A stretch of 64,000 nucleotides of DNA, taken from NCBI GenBank assembly GCA_004802705.1, contig SGPL01000083.1, positions 18,220 to 82,219 on the forward strand, in the 5' to 3' direction. Within the stretch, counting starts at the first letter, position 1, and every line of letters begins with the position of its first letter. Source of the DNA: Bondarzewia mesenterica. Its lineage: Eukaryota; Basidiomycota; Agaricomycetes; Russulales; Bondarzewiaceae. The position numbers and the translations under genes were made by a program. The notes beneath the pieces were generated by a model. It did no database searches. It had not been told where the DNA came from and saw only the letters and a program-made list of their open reading frames with translations. Shown one piece after another: positions 1 through 10,984 of the stretch.

Positions 1-570
1 GTAGTCCTCAAAGATAGAGGCCAAACCCTTCGCTTCTGGCGCGCAACTCAACTGCGACTCAAACCCGAGTCGATGCGCGAGTTCCTTCGCACTGAATTTT
101 ATGAGCGCACTCCACCATGGAAGAGCAACTTCGCTCCAGGCGGCAGCAGGTAGTTCTTCTTCCCCCCCCCCTCCCCCCCAACTTTCTTCTCACGACCACT
201 GAATCGTCATTGTTGGACATACAGAGAATTCGTCCTCGATTACTTGGCCATCGCAATGTCCACAATCTACAACTACATGCGAATTTTGCCCCGCTGGGCG
301 ATGTACATGTTGACTGGCGCGTTCGGGAGCGTGCTGATCAACTTCGTACACCGAGGCGATGCGAAGAAGAAGTTGGCAGAGGAGAAGAAATTGACAGATG
401 CGAAGAAACAGAGACAGGTGCAGGCGGGTGTGCAGAATCCGAAACAGGTGACCGACGAAACTGCCCGGAAGTCCGCAACCGCAGCTATACCTACAGCCAA
501 CGCAAGTGCTAGCCCGTCACCGTCACCGGCAAAAAAGTCCGGGGCCAAAGGGAAGAAGGGTAGAAAGTAG
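1..570 (+). CDS. 3' end of an unrecognised membrane protein gene (5' truncated by window)
   Basis: The reading frame is open from base 1 to a likely donor after base 149. It resumes in frame at base 225 after an acceptor ACAG, giving an intron of 75 nt (150-224), and stops at 568-570. The joined product has about 164 residues in view. It reads through a motif PPWKSNFAPGGSREFVLDYL, then a hydrophobic stretch around WAMYMLTGAFGSVLINFV that is probably one membrane helix. It ends in a Lys/Ala/Ser-rich tail finishing KKSGAKGKKGRK. A start at the internal ATG (256) would give only 104 residues and would discard the open, protein-like upstream frame, so I prefer a spliced partial gene. I do not recognise the family. 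The basic tail after a helix suggests a cytosolic C-terminus, but this is inference. Confidence 0.55.
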
Positions 571-840
571 GATGCGATTCGTACGGTGCGCGATAGTTGG
601 GTACCACTTTGGTTGGACGACTGATGACATACTGTTGTCTGTACTAACTATATACCAAATCACGGATTTTCAGACATGTTGTATCTCCTTTGTAACGATG
701 ATACGATGATGCTCTTCCCATAGAGACTTGCCTACTTACCTGCATTATATGGGGGTGTGCAGACAGTATATCGAGGCACATTACAAGTTACCGAATGAGA
801 GGCGAGTATATGGGCCAAGTGCTGAGAGATTACGACGAAG

Positions 841-1866
841 TTACTCCTTGAAAGGATACTCAAACTTCGGCTGGTCCTTGCGCCTCCATAGCTTTCGCCT
901 GCAAGGAGCCAGATGTGTCAGCACGGAGATAGAGGAAAAGCAAATATGAAGGACCCACTTTCTCTTGGTGGGAATATGCTCTGCAAACACTTCTACGCAG
1001 TGCCGGGCTTTAAACTCACGAATGAATCGCGGGTCCCAGAGTTCGCTTGCAACACCTAAATCCTTGCAACACCGCATAAGAGCGTTGCTCTTGCAAGACT
1101 CTGTTGCGGTCGGAATGCCAGAGGCATCGAAGTACTCCTGTTCGCCTCTGGCAACTGCGACCAGTCTAATTGTTTGATCATGTATTACGTTCACAGTTTC
1201 AAGTTTTGACAAACAGGAGCACATACCGTCCAAGGCATACGAGGGCATACTCCCTGCTGACCACCTTCGGCCCAACATTGGTCTCGCTACGCGGCGCGAG
1301 GCCCCAGCCACCAGGTCCGAATGCCTTATTCAACACTCGACGATACTTAATCTCAGGCAGATAAATCATGCCGTCTGCACCATACAAGTTGGGTTGAATA
1401 CGAGGGTCTGCAGAAGAAGGCGAAGCGCACCAGGTTTCATCTCTACATCCAAAAGATCAACTGGCGCCATCAACGTCTCTGACACCTCCTTTGAAAACGG
1501 CTGTATCGATAACCCATGGTAGCTCCTTGACCAGTCTGTGGGCGCCGCACTTTCACCAGCAGGCAGAGGTAAAACACCGATATCATCGAGGCCCGTGGAC
1601 GAAGGAACGCTCTCGGGGGGAGTCGATTGCGCTTGAGCAATAGTTGCCAAGTCAACTTCATCCGCAGTGCTGAGAGCCCCATTGACGATGTCCGGGTCGC
1701 CCTGTACGCGCGCATCCGTGCTCGCGTTTGAGGCAGGCGGCAGGTTTTTAAGAGGGGCGGGGCGAGCACGGCCACCAATGGCCACGTAAGCGCGTGATTG
1801 GGAGAAAGAGATGCACTTGAGTGCACGAAGGGACTGAGCACCTCTAAACATATTTCTTGCGGCCAT
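841..1866 (-). CDS. MGM101: Mitochondrial genome maintenance protein MGM101 (Rad52-like)
   Basis: MGM101 binds single-stranded DNA and anneals it like Rad52, supporting recombination and repair of mitochondrial DNA. Four exons are inferred: 1866-1431, 1374-1227, 1165-959 and 898-841. The N-terminus ([18 protein letters not shown]) is Arg-rich and Ser-rich without acids, as expected for a mitochondrial presequence, and is followed by a variable linker. The conserved core then reads [59 protein letters not shown] and [11 protein letters not shown], ending [19 protein letters not shown]. These motifs match the family closely. The last intron (958-899) is exactly 60 nt and has no in-frame stop, so its retention would insert 20 residues without breaking the frame. 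The start at 1866 is preferred over an upstream in-frame ATG because it puts the presequence first. Confidence 0.93.
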
Positions 1867-2787
1867 GACGGAGCTTGGCAGCGTCGAGTTTCGAGTATGA
1901 GGCTGGTGGTAGCTTGTCAAGCCCGAGTCTCAGTGAGCGTCGAAGTTACGCTGGTCATCGCGCCACAGACGTGTCGGCATCTTCCGTCACGACGCATCCG
2001 CGGTCCGCGAGGGTCAAGTTCGTTCAAGACAACTCAGAAGTCGTAAAAATCTTGTTCTTGTACAGTGATCCCTTCGATGTCTGTCATGAAGTTGAATATA
2101 TATGAGCGTACATGATGAGGCTACTGGCAGCAAGACAACTGACCGTTACAAGCGCCGGACACTTATCGCACAGATATTTGCTTCCGTCTCAACACTGCGT
2201 CCGACTTTGTCCGAAATTATCCGAATCGCATTCAGCATGGTAATCTTATCAACAACCAATACCAGGAACCTTCGCATTATCTGTATCTTCCACGTCCGCA
2301 CAACTTTACGATGATTTAAGCTTAAAATTGGCCGCGGCCATGCTTGCTAGAGCAAAATAAAATTTTCTTGGGCTGCTCAATTCTTGGGAGTCCATGAATC
2401 CTACCGGGAGAAGGCTGCTCTGTGCTATCAACGTTCCAGGCAAGTTCACCAAGAAAATGGTTCCAATGGACGGTCCCTTCCAATATCAGCTTTAACTTTA
2501 ACCTGGGCTCTCGTCAGATTAGAATTCCCTATCTGTGAACCCTCCGCGTGTGGCGGCGGGTCCTGGTACGACACTCCTAATCTGCGAACTACGGAGGCCA
2601 GTTTTCCTTTTCACCTATCTAACGGGATCGGGCTCATGGAGCGCCCACGACCTTTCAAATCTCATATCTTGCCCGTGACCCGGATATCACATTGCCCAGA
2701 CATTCCCAGACGGCAAACTCGGGCTTCGTTTCTAGCTTGACTTCCCCCCACTCATTCTTGACCCACGTATGCTAATTGCTGATCACA
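1867..2787. other. Intergenic region between MGM101 and the amino-acid permease
   Basis: This divergent promoter region separates MGM101 (minus) from the permease (plus). Short open frames are present but none shows protein-like composition or splice continuity. Two GATA-factor core sites in reverse orientation are noted separately. Confidence 0.5.
2162..2250. promoter_or_regulatory. Pair of GATA-factor core sites upstream of the permease
   Basis: CTTATC (the complement of GATAAG) occurs at 2162-2167 and 2245-2250, about 540-625 bp upstream of the permease ATG. GATA factors of the AreA/Gln3 type control nitrogen-source permeases in fungi, so the sites fit the neighbouring gene. Six-base sites also occur by chance, so this is only suggestive. 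Confidence 0.2.
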
Positions 2788-5010
2788 ATGGCGAAGGAAG
2801 ACAAACAGAGCACTACCGTCGACACTGAACCCGTTGTCAGCGGTCGAGAAGCTGGGGAGCTCGCCCAGCGGTATGCAGATGATGAGCTGTTGGCCGACCT
2901 GGGCTACAAGAGTGAATTTAAGAGAGAGTTCTCGGTACGAGTCTCATCTATTTTTTCTCCTTGCAATTATGCTTGACGCACCGCCAGCTCGTGGAAACTG
3001 TCGCATTTGCCTTTTCGATTATGGGTATCGTTGCATCAGTCTCTTCGACTTTGTCTTTCCCGCTCGTATCAGGTACGCAAAACCCAAAAATATTGTCAGC
3101 TGATATACTTAAAAGAAGAATTAATCGTACAGGTGGTCATGTTGGGATGGTCTTTGGCTGGTTCGTGCCATGCTTTCCCGTCCTATGCATTGCTGCCAGC
3201 TTGGCCGAGATGACATCCGCAATGCCGTGAGCGGAACATTTTTCGAAAGAATCACTAGCGTTCCGCTCACATCCCAATTTAAGAACGAGTGCTGGCCTAT
3301 ACTACTTCAGCGCAAAACTTGCACCGCCCAGATTCGCCGCATTGGCCAGCTGGATCACTGGGTGGGCTAATATCACCGGCCAGATAGCGCTTGTTTGCTC
3401 CATTGACTTCACTTGGTGGGTAACGGTTGCCACATGCCCCTTGCGGTTCGCTAAGTGAGCTGGCCATGATGCTTATCCGACGGCTGCGTCATCTACAGTG
3501 CTCAGATGATCACGACGGCAATCGCGGTTAGTACTGATGGGAGTGTAGTGCTTGGTTCGGGTGCGACATTCGGTATCCTTCTTGCCATCTTGTTCTCGCA
3601 TGGAATTGTGTGTTCGGCTGCGACGAGCATTCTTGCAAGGCTCAATCTATTTTATGTCACAGTTAACGGTGAGTGTCGAGAGTACTCGGTTCCCTTCATG
3701 TTAGGTAATGACTAATTATGTATGTATGCAGTCGGTACGACTATCGCTGCAATCATATGCCTATTAGTGGGCTCTGGGGACAAGGGAATCAGGGTCTCAA
3801 CGAAGGACGCTTTCACTTTGTTTGAGAATAATACCGGCTGGGCAAACAGTAGGCCGCCAACATTTTACTACATTCATCCCGTTGCTAATTTTGGACAGAT
3901 GGCTGGGCTTTCCTTCTCGCTTTCACGGCACCAATGTGGACTTTGACAGGGTGTAAGATTTCCAAGACTTCGGCACGACGCGCAAGGACTCATAACGCAT
4001 GTGTCATGTAGATGACTCCGCTGCCCACATATCGGAAGAGGTCTCAGGCGCAGCACGAGCAGCACCCATTGCTATCATGGTCGGCGTGATTTCGACGCAG
4101 TCGCTTGGCTGGCTTCTTTTTATTGCGGCGTCGTTCGCAACACAGTCTGTATCGGAACTTTTGGCCACCGACCTTCCACTACCCATGGGACAATTGTTTC
4201 TGAACACTTTGGGTAAGAGAGGAATGCTGGCAATATGGAGCTTTATCATCGTCGTCCAGGTGCGAGTTGTTTTTTGATTAAGTTGGTCCTGTTCGAGCTC
4301 AGAATTATGGTTCGCCTTTTTCGATATTACGAATAGTATGTCACTGGTGCAGCACAGGGTGTCGATGCTTCTCGTGTCGTTTTCGCCTTTGCCAGAGACA
4401 ATGCGCTCCCCGGCTCACGCTGGTGGAAGCAGGTCAACCGTTATACACAAACGCCTGTCAACGCAGTCTGGCTTGTCATGGTCTTCTCTGGAATTTTGGG
4501 TGTCCTCGGATTCTCTGCGACTGCCCTTTCTTCTCTCGCAGGGTGAGTGTTCACGTCGTTTCAAAATGCGGACACTCGATAACTGACTCTCATATTTTAG
4601 AGCATCTGTCATCGGTCTGTATACGTCTTACGCGACGCCCATATTCCTGCGGGTCACTTCTGGTCGCAACAGGCTCGTCCCTGGTCCTTTCAACCTCGGG
4701 AAATGGTACATGCCTTTGGGCATCATTTCCGTGGCGTGGGTTGCGTTTATCGTCGTTCTCTTGATGTTTCCTCCAGGCCAGACCACAACAGCAGTTGATA
4801 TGAGTGAGTTGTTATGTCTTTGCGAGCGCCAGACTTCACTCAATATCAATGTGTACGCCAGATTATGCCGTCGTCCTCATTATGGCTGTGTTCTTCTTTG
4901 CTTCAGGGTCGTGGATCGTATCCGCACGCAAATGGTTCACGGGCCCCATCTCCAACATCACTGAGACGAATTCGTTCGATGAAAAGACGGCTCCCGCCAA
5001 ATCTCAGTGA
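2788..5010 (+). CDS. Amino-acid/GABA-type permease of the APC superfamily
   Basis: This is a plasma-membrane importer of the Uga4/amino-acid-polyamine-choline type. Eleven exons join in frame: 2788-2934, 2988-3072, 3133-3226, 3284-3415, 3499-3668, 3732-3848, 3899-3952, 4012-4259, 4337-4542, 4601-4803 and 4862-5010, giving about 534 residues, the usual family length. The N-terminal DDELLADLGYKSEFKREFS precedes the first helix. Family hallmarks follow: GIVASVSSTLSFPLVSGGHV, SLAEMTSAMPTSAGLYY, GWANITGQIALVCSIDFT, NNGWAFLLAFTAPMWTLTGY and DSAAHISEEVSGAARAAP (the conserved His/Ser-Glu-Glu segment). The substrate cannot be fixed from sequence; GABA, polyamine or choline are all possible. The C-terminus is short and acidic with two lysines (DEKTAPAKSQ), typical of a tail that can be ubiquitylated. 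Confidence 0.9.
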
Positions 5011-5192
5011 AGGCATATAATGACCACTGTGTTTGTTATGAGCCGTCACGTATCTTTTCAAATATATATTTACTATATGAATGAATCAAAGTGCAGAGTG
5101 CTTCACCTCTTTGCATCCCCACTCGTGACTGAATCACAGACTGTTACTGGAGACTGTTCACACTCGTCCATACGGTACGTGACATATAATAT

Positions 5193-7415
5193 TCACAAGT
5201 CCTCTTCTCCAGATAACACCTTCCGGATCTTAATGACCTCGTCCCATCGTGCATCTTCCATCCACTCGATCGTCGTATCTTCTCTCAACGTCAACACTTT
5301 CTTCACGCCCCGATTAGACCTGCCTTCCTTTTCCAGCTTCTGTACCTCGGCGGCTATCTCCGTTAACCACCTCCTCGCTACCTCAACCTGTGAATATTGG
5401 AACACAGGCAGGCGGAACGCCCACAGCACCCTGTCAGTTGCATGCGTTACGTATCCTGCGTATGAGAATGTAAAGCGCAGGATCAGCAAGCGTCCCACAC
5501 ATGATAAGCGTGCATGGAAATACGATCAATAGGAACACTGAAATACTCACCCTTCGGGCGGACCTGCTCAGGCGTCCACCTTATCTCGTACCTCAATACC
5601 GGATACCCTGCGTTCAGGAGATCTCGGTGCAAGAGTCGCAGAGGCAGATGCACCTGTCCATCGGCCAAAATAACTCCAAATTGCCTCGTGAACGCCTCTG
5701 CACCCGCGTCTTCTGGCAAGTCTGCATAGAGCTTGGCCATCTTCTCAGTCAGATCATGTGGATAGTACCGGTCGAGGTTCGTGCTGATGTCGCTCTTCTG
5801 CTCGATGGGATGTGCGATTGAATAGAGGTACCACTCTTCGGAGAGGTCGCCAATGATGACGCTGCGCACGCCGTGTTCGAGGAGGCCACGAGCAAACCCT
5901 CCGGAGCGCTGCCAGGTCATCGGATTAGGGGAACTGGACATCCACTCGTCGTCCATACATCCGCGGAATGTCCCAAATAATCCCAATTTTTCTGTTTCAA
6001 TAATCTTGATGATAGTTTCGAAAGGAACTTGATCAGGGTCTTGGAGGACGGAAAGGACATCTGGTCCCTCGGGATCCAGATCTAGAGCACGGCAAAGCAC
6101 TTGGAACTGATGGCGCAGTTCTTGTGGCTTCTTGGGGTTTGAGCTACAAGATTCGCTTCACATAAGGAAATCATTTGGTTATGGAGCTCGGTGACTCACA
6201 CGATAGCATTAGATTGGAGGACTGCAGAATGAAACGGGGCTTGTTCACCGGCAGGAAGTCTGGAGGCATGGTGTAGTATCTGGTGAACGGAATGCGCCCC
6301 TAGTAGAATTTTTAACGGCGAAAACACACAGGAAATTAAAGTTTAAACCAAAGTACCTGCGGAAAGCCCTGTGATCTGTATGTTGTTCGCATCACCTAAG
6401 AATCCATTTGATTTCATAAGATAATGCGCAGTGCGGAGAACGTATAGGTCTCCACCTCCGAAAGCGCTTATATTATTCTTCACCCATTGCAGCGCCAGCC
6501 ACTGATCCTTGAATCCAAAATTACCTTTTACCTTGGGCTTGTCACAAGCCAAAAATCCGAAAGCCGAAAGTCGGTAACCGATGTTAACCCAAACTTCCGA
6601 CCGCTCCTCTGCGATATACTGAGCCTGGGCTTTCAACCCGTGTGGGGAACCGAATTGGAGGAAACTGTAGAATAAGATAAAACCCTTCTTGATTAATCGA
6701 ATGGTATCCGGCGGCACCCTGAACGTACCCTCCGTGTATATAGATCCTGACGGGAAAGCCGGTCTTCGTCGGGAACGAAGGCGGAATGACTAGATTGACG
6801 AAGAGGCTATACGCGCCTTATGACCCCGTCCTGACATCAAGAGTATTTACAGATTCTTACGGGTTTTCAGTTGCCGCGCCTAGACCGACTTTGTCTTCAA
6901 ACGGCGTGCCTGTTCAAAGCATAACTTAGTCGATTCCAGGGACCAGTACAGTCTCAAACGCACCCACAGCTTGCCCATCGTTGTTGGGCTGAGCACCATC
7001 TGCGGGTAGAAACAACTCTATTGGGAAGAGTGTCAGGTAAGCTTTCGATCTGACCTACATGCACTTTCATGTATATACTCCTTCTCTGCGTAACGGTAGC
7101 CGGGCGGAAGTGGCACAGGATCCTCAAATCTCTTGGGATGTAAGGCATATGGCAGTTCTAATATTGATTATGATTGTTAGCTGACCAAATCTCGTATCGA
7201 GGCGATAATCTCTCCGAAATCCTTATCCCTCTACAGAAAGCGGGCACTGGCGCAGGAAACATACCTAGAAATACAGCAGCACCATTTGCGGCTCGACGAC
7301 CGGTTACCAGTCCGTGCCGCGTGCTTACACTGACGGTTTCTGTCGATTTGGCCAATTCCTCGCTCAAATGAATGTTAGACATGATAATGGGGCATCGTCG
7401 AGCTGAAGACGACAT
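5193..7415 (-). CDS. Type-B carboxylesterase/lipase (alpha/beta hydrolase)
   Basis: This serine ester hydrolase of the carboxylesterase type-B family has several exons on the minus strand. The start at 7415 begins MSSSARRCPIIMSN and soon reaches the family N-terminal pattern TRHGLVTGRRAANGAAVFLG. The core includes VWVNIGYRLSAFGFL and GNFGFKDQWLALQWVKNNIS. The nucleophile segment reads NIQITGLSAG and continues after an intron as AHSVHQILHHASRLPAGEQAP; the usual GESAG has become GLSAG but the Gly-x-Ser-x-Gly geometry is kept. A likely catalytic His lies in VTHATDRVLWAF near the end, before the stop at 5193-5195. I see no clear signal peptide, so the enzyme is probably intracellular; its substrate is unknown. 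Intron borders within 6,700-7,150 were not all resolved. The gene is transcribed in the same direction as the deacetylase upstream. Confidence 0.8.
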
Positions 7416-7623
7416 CGCGTCTATATATATGTCAATGCGATAGTGAAGACCTAACCTGAAGGTAGGGTTTCTTGATACTCAAGGATGGCCGCGGCGAGCC
7501 GTGCGGAACGAACGTTTCCAGCATCGAACGAAAATGGAATTGAAAAGCTTCTCACATCCACAATACAAAAACTACACACTCACTAGACTCTATGCAATCG
7601 TTTCGCTGAAGACTGAAAGCGTG

Positions 7624-9269
7624 TCAAACCGCAAATCCACGAGGCATCACTGCCCCTTCCGCGGGCATCACCCGTTTTCTGAATTCGTTCGCCATCTCGA
7701 TCATAGGTACCCAAGAGACACCGTCATGCGTGTTGACCCAATCAATAAACCGCTCCTGGAGTGCTGTGAATAGATTGTAGAAAGTAAGACGTGAGAAGGA
7801 GACTTGCAAGCATGAGGATGACATGAGGACGTCTGATGTAAATAGGTTTAGCGTCGAGTTCGCTATGGCTCCGCACCCCGTACTTACCCACTAACATCCG
7901 GATGTATTGTTATCGGAAAGACGAAACTTTCCTCCTCTCTGGATGTAATTCGTTGAATAAATAAATAACGGCAAACACGAACAACGAGATGATGGAAACT
8001 TTACCTATAAAGATACTCGAACGTATCTTTCCAGAGCTGTTCGACGTCTCTTGTATCGACCTCGTGCCGCCTCAGACAATGGCAAATCGAAGAAAAGTCG
8101 ACGCAACTCACCCAGCCATGCGAATTGGCGCTCGCTTTGATAAACCTTTCGGGGTGTCGGAAATATCCGGCGAATGATAAATTTGAAGACTCACATCATC
8201 GGGGGCAAATCATCGAGATACCTTCATATTGAAAGCAGAATAGTCGTCCGTGAAAAATGGGGAGAGACGATAAAAGTACGTGATGATATACCAATTTGCT
8301 GGGATCTCAACCAATCCAGATTCCTTGCCTTTCTGGAGAGGTTTCATCCAAGTATGAGCTTTCGCAGCATAATCGATCTTCGTCCAAGTATCTTGGTCTC
8401 GAAGATAGTATGCCTGGGAACTGTTGCGAGCATCTGTCAGTACCAGATGTCTGTGAAAACTTTGGTTCACGCACTCATGTGCCATGTTTGAGTGGTCTGA
8501 TAGGAATGTCAGAAGAAGATATCGGCGATCAAGATACCAAAACAATTGGAGGGGTTCACCATATTCAATACCCTTCTCTAAAAGTAGCTCTGTGCCCTCC
8601 TTACTCGTCTCCCACCATGGTGCGACGCTGCCTCTGGGAGGAACCCCGTTATTGAATTCAGTCAAAAGGTCATAGGTGTGATCAAGAATGTCTTTCTGTT
8701 GTTCAAAAGTCATCGAGACGGGGTTCTGGACGACCAAGGTCAGACAATGTGACTGCAAATGCAACTGTTAGAAGCATTACCTCGTGCGAATACCCGTGAA
8801 GACCTCTTGGGACAATGAGCGTCGAAAGCGACAGTGCATTCTGTAGTATGCCCTACATTTCGTGCCCCGCATCCCTCACAGCCGCCATCTGTTCGGGGAA
8901 GGTCTCCAGGCTATGGCCTATCCGCGCCTCAGACATTCTCTAGCGTCTAACAACAATCTGGACAACGTACCAGGAATAAACCATGTCGTCCTCATTTTAT
9001 ACTTATCAAAAAGCTTTAGCAGGCGTGGTACACCCACTTCACCCGCAAACATGCCCTGTATAGTGTCATGGGGTAATCGGGTATTGGAAAGTAGAAAGAA
9101 CGCGAGCATACCCTAGAGATATCCAGAGGCGAATCTTCGCCTCCATAAGAACCTAACCTGTGTGTCAAGGTCAGAAATTGAACAACCGACAAAAATGTGA
9201 GCAATGAATATACCATCCCGCGACAGCGTCGACGTCGACTCCAAATCCGATAAGAACTCTCGGAGGCAT
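7624..9269 (-). CDS. Polysaccharide deacetylase (NodB-like, HpPgdA type)
   Basis: This is a metal-dependent deacetylase or related amidohydrolase of carbohydrate esterase 4 type, in the subgroup that resembles Helicobacter PgdA/PuuE and lacks a secretion signal. It has about nine exons. The first reads [19 protein letters not shown], holding the catalytic/metal Asp pair, and is followed by [40 protein letters not shown] and [20 protein letters not shown]. The metal-binding HxxxH is in [18 protein letters not shown]. Later segments are [44 protein letters not shown] and the C-terminal [18 protein letters not shown]. The last intron is best read as 7807-7756 with a GC donor (GCAAGT), giving MLERFIDW; a 40-nt GT-AG alternative giving MLATLQERF is possible. 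The real substrate in fungi is not known. Confidence 0.85.
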
Positions 9270-9807
9270 GGTCTGAATAGAAGGCTTCTTTGTATTCACT
9301 AGCACGATGAGGTGAGTTGCTCCTGTGACGGGTGTAGCAAAAGGTGCGTGTACAATAGATATATCGCTGGGACTTTAAGGAACGGCCGTTTCAGGCTGCT
9401 GCACGTTCGGAGGTGAACCCCGGCCCAACTGATAAGGATTAATGAACAGGCCTCATTCACATTGCTCATCCACTCCAGATCACCAGACTGATCTCGTCAC
9501 ACGATCAGCAATACTCGGCATTGAAAATAAGAATGTGGTGGGAGCATGCTGGCCATGGCCAGTGTCGATGGGAAAACCTCGAGCTGGGAACGGAAAGCAG
9601 CTGCGCCGCCGGTCTTGTCCTTGTGGAGAAAGCCTTCCACCAATCCCGCCTCACTGTGCTTGTTCAGACCAGACCACAGGCACACAGACATTTGAGAGCC
9701 GAGTGCATTCAGGTAGTAGCGGTCGGTGCGCCGGCCCAGAGGAGGCACGCTAAGATTATGTAACCTTCTGTCGCGTTCGCAAGACGCGTTTGTGGCTGGA
9801 CAGGGCT
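9270..9807. other. Intergenic region upstream of the deacetylase
   Basis: This is the 5' flank of the deacetylase, bounded on the right by the inverted-repeat element. The minus-strand open frame ending near 9497 has no recognisable motif and low protein character, so it is not called as a gene. Confidence 0.4.
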
Positions 9808-9828
9808 GGCTTAGGGCTCTGCGTGAAA
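9808..9828 (+). repeat. Left terminal inverted repeat
   Basis: This 21-bp block is the exact reverse complement of 10739-10759. It marks the left end of the 952-bp element. Confidence 0.85.
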
Positions 9829-9988
9829 GTGTTCTGTTTGAAAGAGGTGTTTCAAACACCGTGTTTAAAACGTGTTTTTAACAGGCTAGTGCTCGAGGCC
9901 GATATTTTCCGAGTAAAAAACTTCGATTATGTAATACAGACCAATCCACCATTTGATTCTGGGCGCTGAGTAGTTTTACTCTTGAGAG

Positions 9989-10030
9989 AATTCATGGCCG
10001 GTTTGAGCAATTCATGGCCGGTTTGAGCAA
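9989..10030 (+). repeat. 20-bp tandem duplication inside the element
   Basis: The unit AATTCATGGCCGGTTTGAGC is present twice in perfect tandem (9989-10008 and 10009-10028). It lies inside the inverted-repeat element and may reflect slippage or an internal binding-site array. Confidence 0.85.
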
Positions 10031-10211
10031 TGAATTCCGTGAGAAGCTCTCGTTCCTCACCCACTTGCTTTCTAACTTGCCGCATTCGATACCCAAACAA
10101 TCCCAAGCTTAAGCTTAAACACCAGCGTAAACCAGTCGTTGTCAAGTTTCGCGATTTGGCTGAATTCACGCAACCACCAGCAAAGACCGAGGCCAACAGC
10201 ACGCAGCAGCG

Positions 10212-10625
10212 TTGCCATCGACAGCGACTGAGCTGAATTTGGACACAGCGCAGCATGCTACAACTAATTCTGACACTAATCCTGCCTCGGACTCAGAACT
10301 GGATTCAGACTGGGAGGAAGAGTCGGATGAAGGAGGCGATGAGCCATTGAGACCTATGTGGGATGAGCTCGACTCTCACGATGATGTTTTGGCTCAAAAT
10401 GATGCTCCTTTTGTCGAGTCAGAGCACTTTGATGTCGAGAACATGTGTGCCGGGGATTCAGTTGTTGAAGGGGACGGCGTTGATCTCACACAACCGGCGC
10501 TCCTTGATATACTGAGTGATTCTCCGGTCACATTGGATTCCTGTGGTATCACTTCTCAAGAGAAGGTTACGAAAAGTACCAAAGGGAAGGGCTTCGACCT
10601 TACGAACATCAGCTTTACCATGTAG
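10212..10625 (+). CDS. Acidic open frame inside the inverted-repeat element, no ATG
   Basis: An open frame runs from a stop near 10157 to TAG at 10623-10625 with no ATG until its middle. The product is strongly acidic and Ser/Asp-rich, with runs such as ASDSELDSDWEEESDEGGDE, and ends KGKGFDLTNISFTM. The composition is far from random. With the first ATG deep inside, it is more likely a surviving exon or remnant of an element-encoded protein than a complete gene. No transposase motif is visible and I do not recognise a family. Confidence 0.3.
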   Translation: MPSTATELNLDTAQHATTNSDTNPASDSELDSDWEEESDEGGDEPLRPMWDELDSHDDVLAQNDAPFVESEHFDVENMCAGDSVVEGDGVDLTQPALLDILSDSPVTLDSCGITSQEKVTKSTKGKGFDLTNISFTM

Positions 10626-10738
10626 ATTGACGAACATACCAATCTATGCAAAGGAGAATTATTCGTGTTTTTAACTATGTTTTAAACAGGGTGTTTAAAA
10701 CATCCGGAGTTTGAAACGTGTGTCAAACTCTCTGGGAG

Positions 10739-10759
10739 TTTCACGCAGAGCCCTAAGCC
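10739..10759 (-). repeat. Right terminal inverted repeat
   Basis: This 21-bp block is the exact reverse complement of 9808-9828. It marks the right end of the 952-bp element. Confidence 0.85.
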
Positions 10760-10984
10760 ATATGTACCCTCTTTCACGGCCGCATGCAGAAAGCTTAAAG
10801 TACGATTGATTGAACACACACCGCGAACGCATTCATGTAAGTCTGCGCATTTACTATCTGCAGCTTGTCACAGGCGCGCCGATGTTCCGAAACCATGCCG
10901 CACGGTGATTCACTGGCGCAACTGCCCAATGGTGGCAGATGCGATACCATCGAGGAAGGTGACCTGCGCAGACCGGGTATATAT

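Larger units (their letters stand above)
9808..10759. mobile_element. 952-bp DNA-transposon-like element with 21-bp terminal inverted repeats
   Basis: The ends at 9808-9828 and 10739-10759 are perfect 21-bp inverted copies beginning GGCTTAGGGCTCTGCG. The sub-terminal regions contain further palindromic T/A-rich blocks (a GGTGTTT-C-AAACACC hairpin on the left, an AGTTTGAAACGTGTGTCAAACT-like hairpin on the right, and several GTTTAAAAC blocks). No transposase is encoded. If the true ends are GGGCTCTGCG, both are flanked by TA, which would suit a TA target-site duplication; a longer duplication was not found. The size and lack of transposase suggest a non-autonomous or internally deleted element. 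It sits in the intergenic space between the deacetylase and the first glutathione transferase. Confidence 0.75.

Noticed and set aside
117..512. Plus-strand open frame starting at the ATG at 117
   Set aside because: The alternative frame gives a continuous, protein-like spliced product; this one reads Arg-rich and crosses the probable intron.
2384..2740. 118-codon plus-strand open frame before the permease
   Set aside because: Lies in the promoter region, has no motif, and its end abuts the permease leader without splice continuity.
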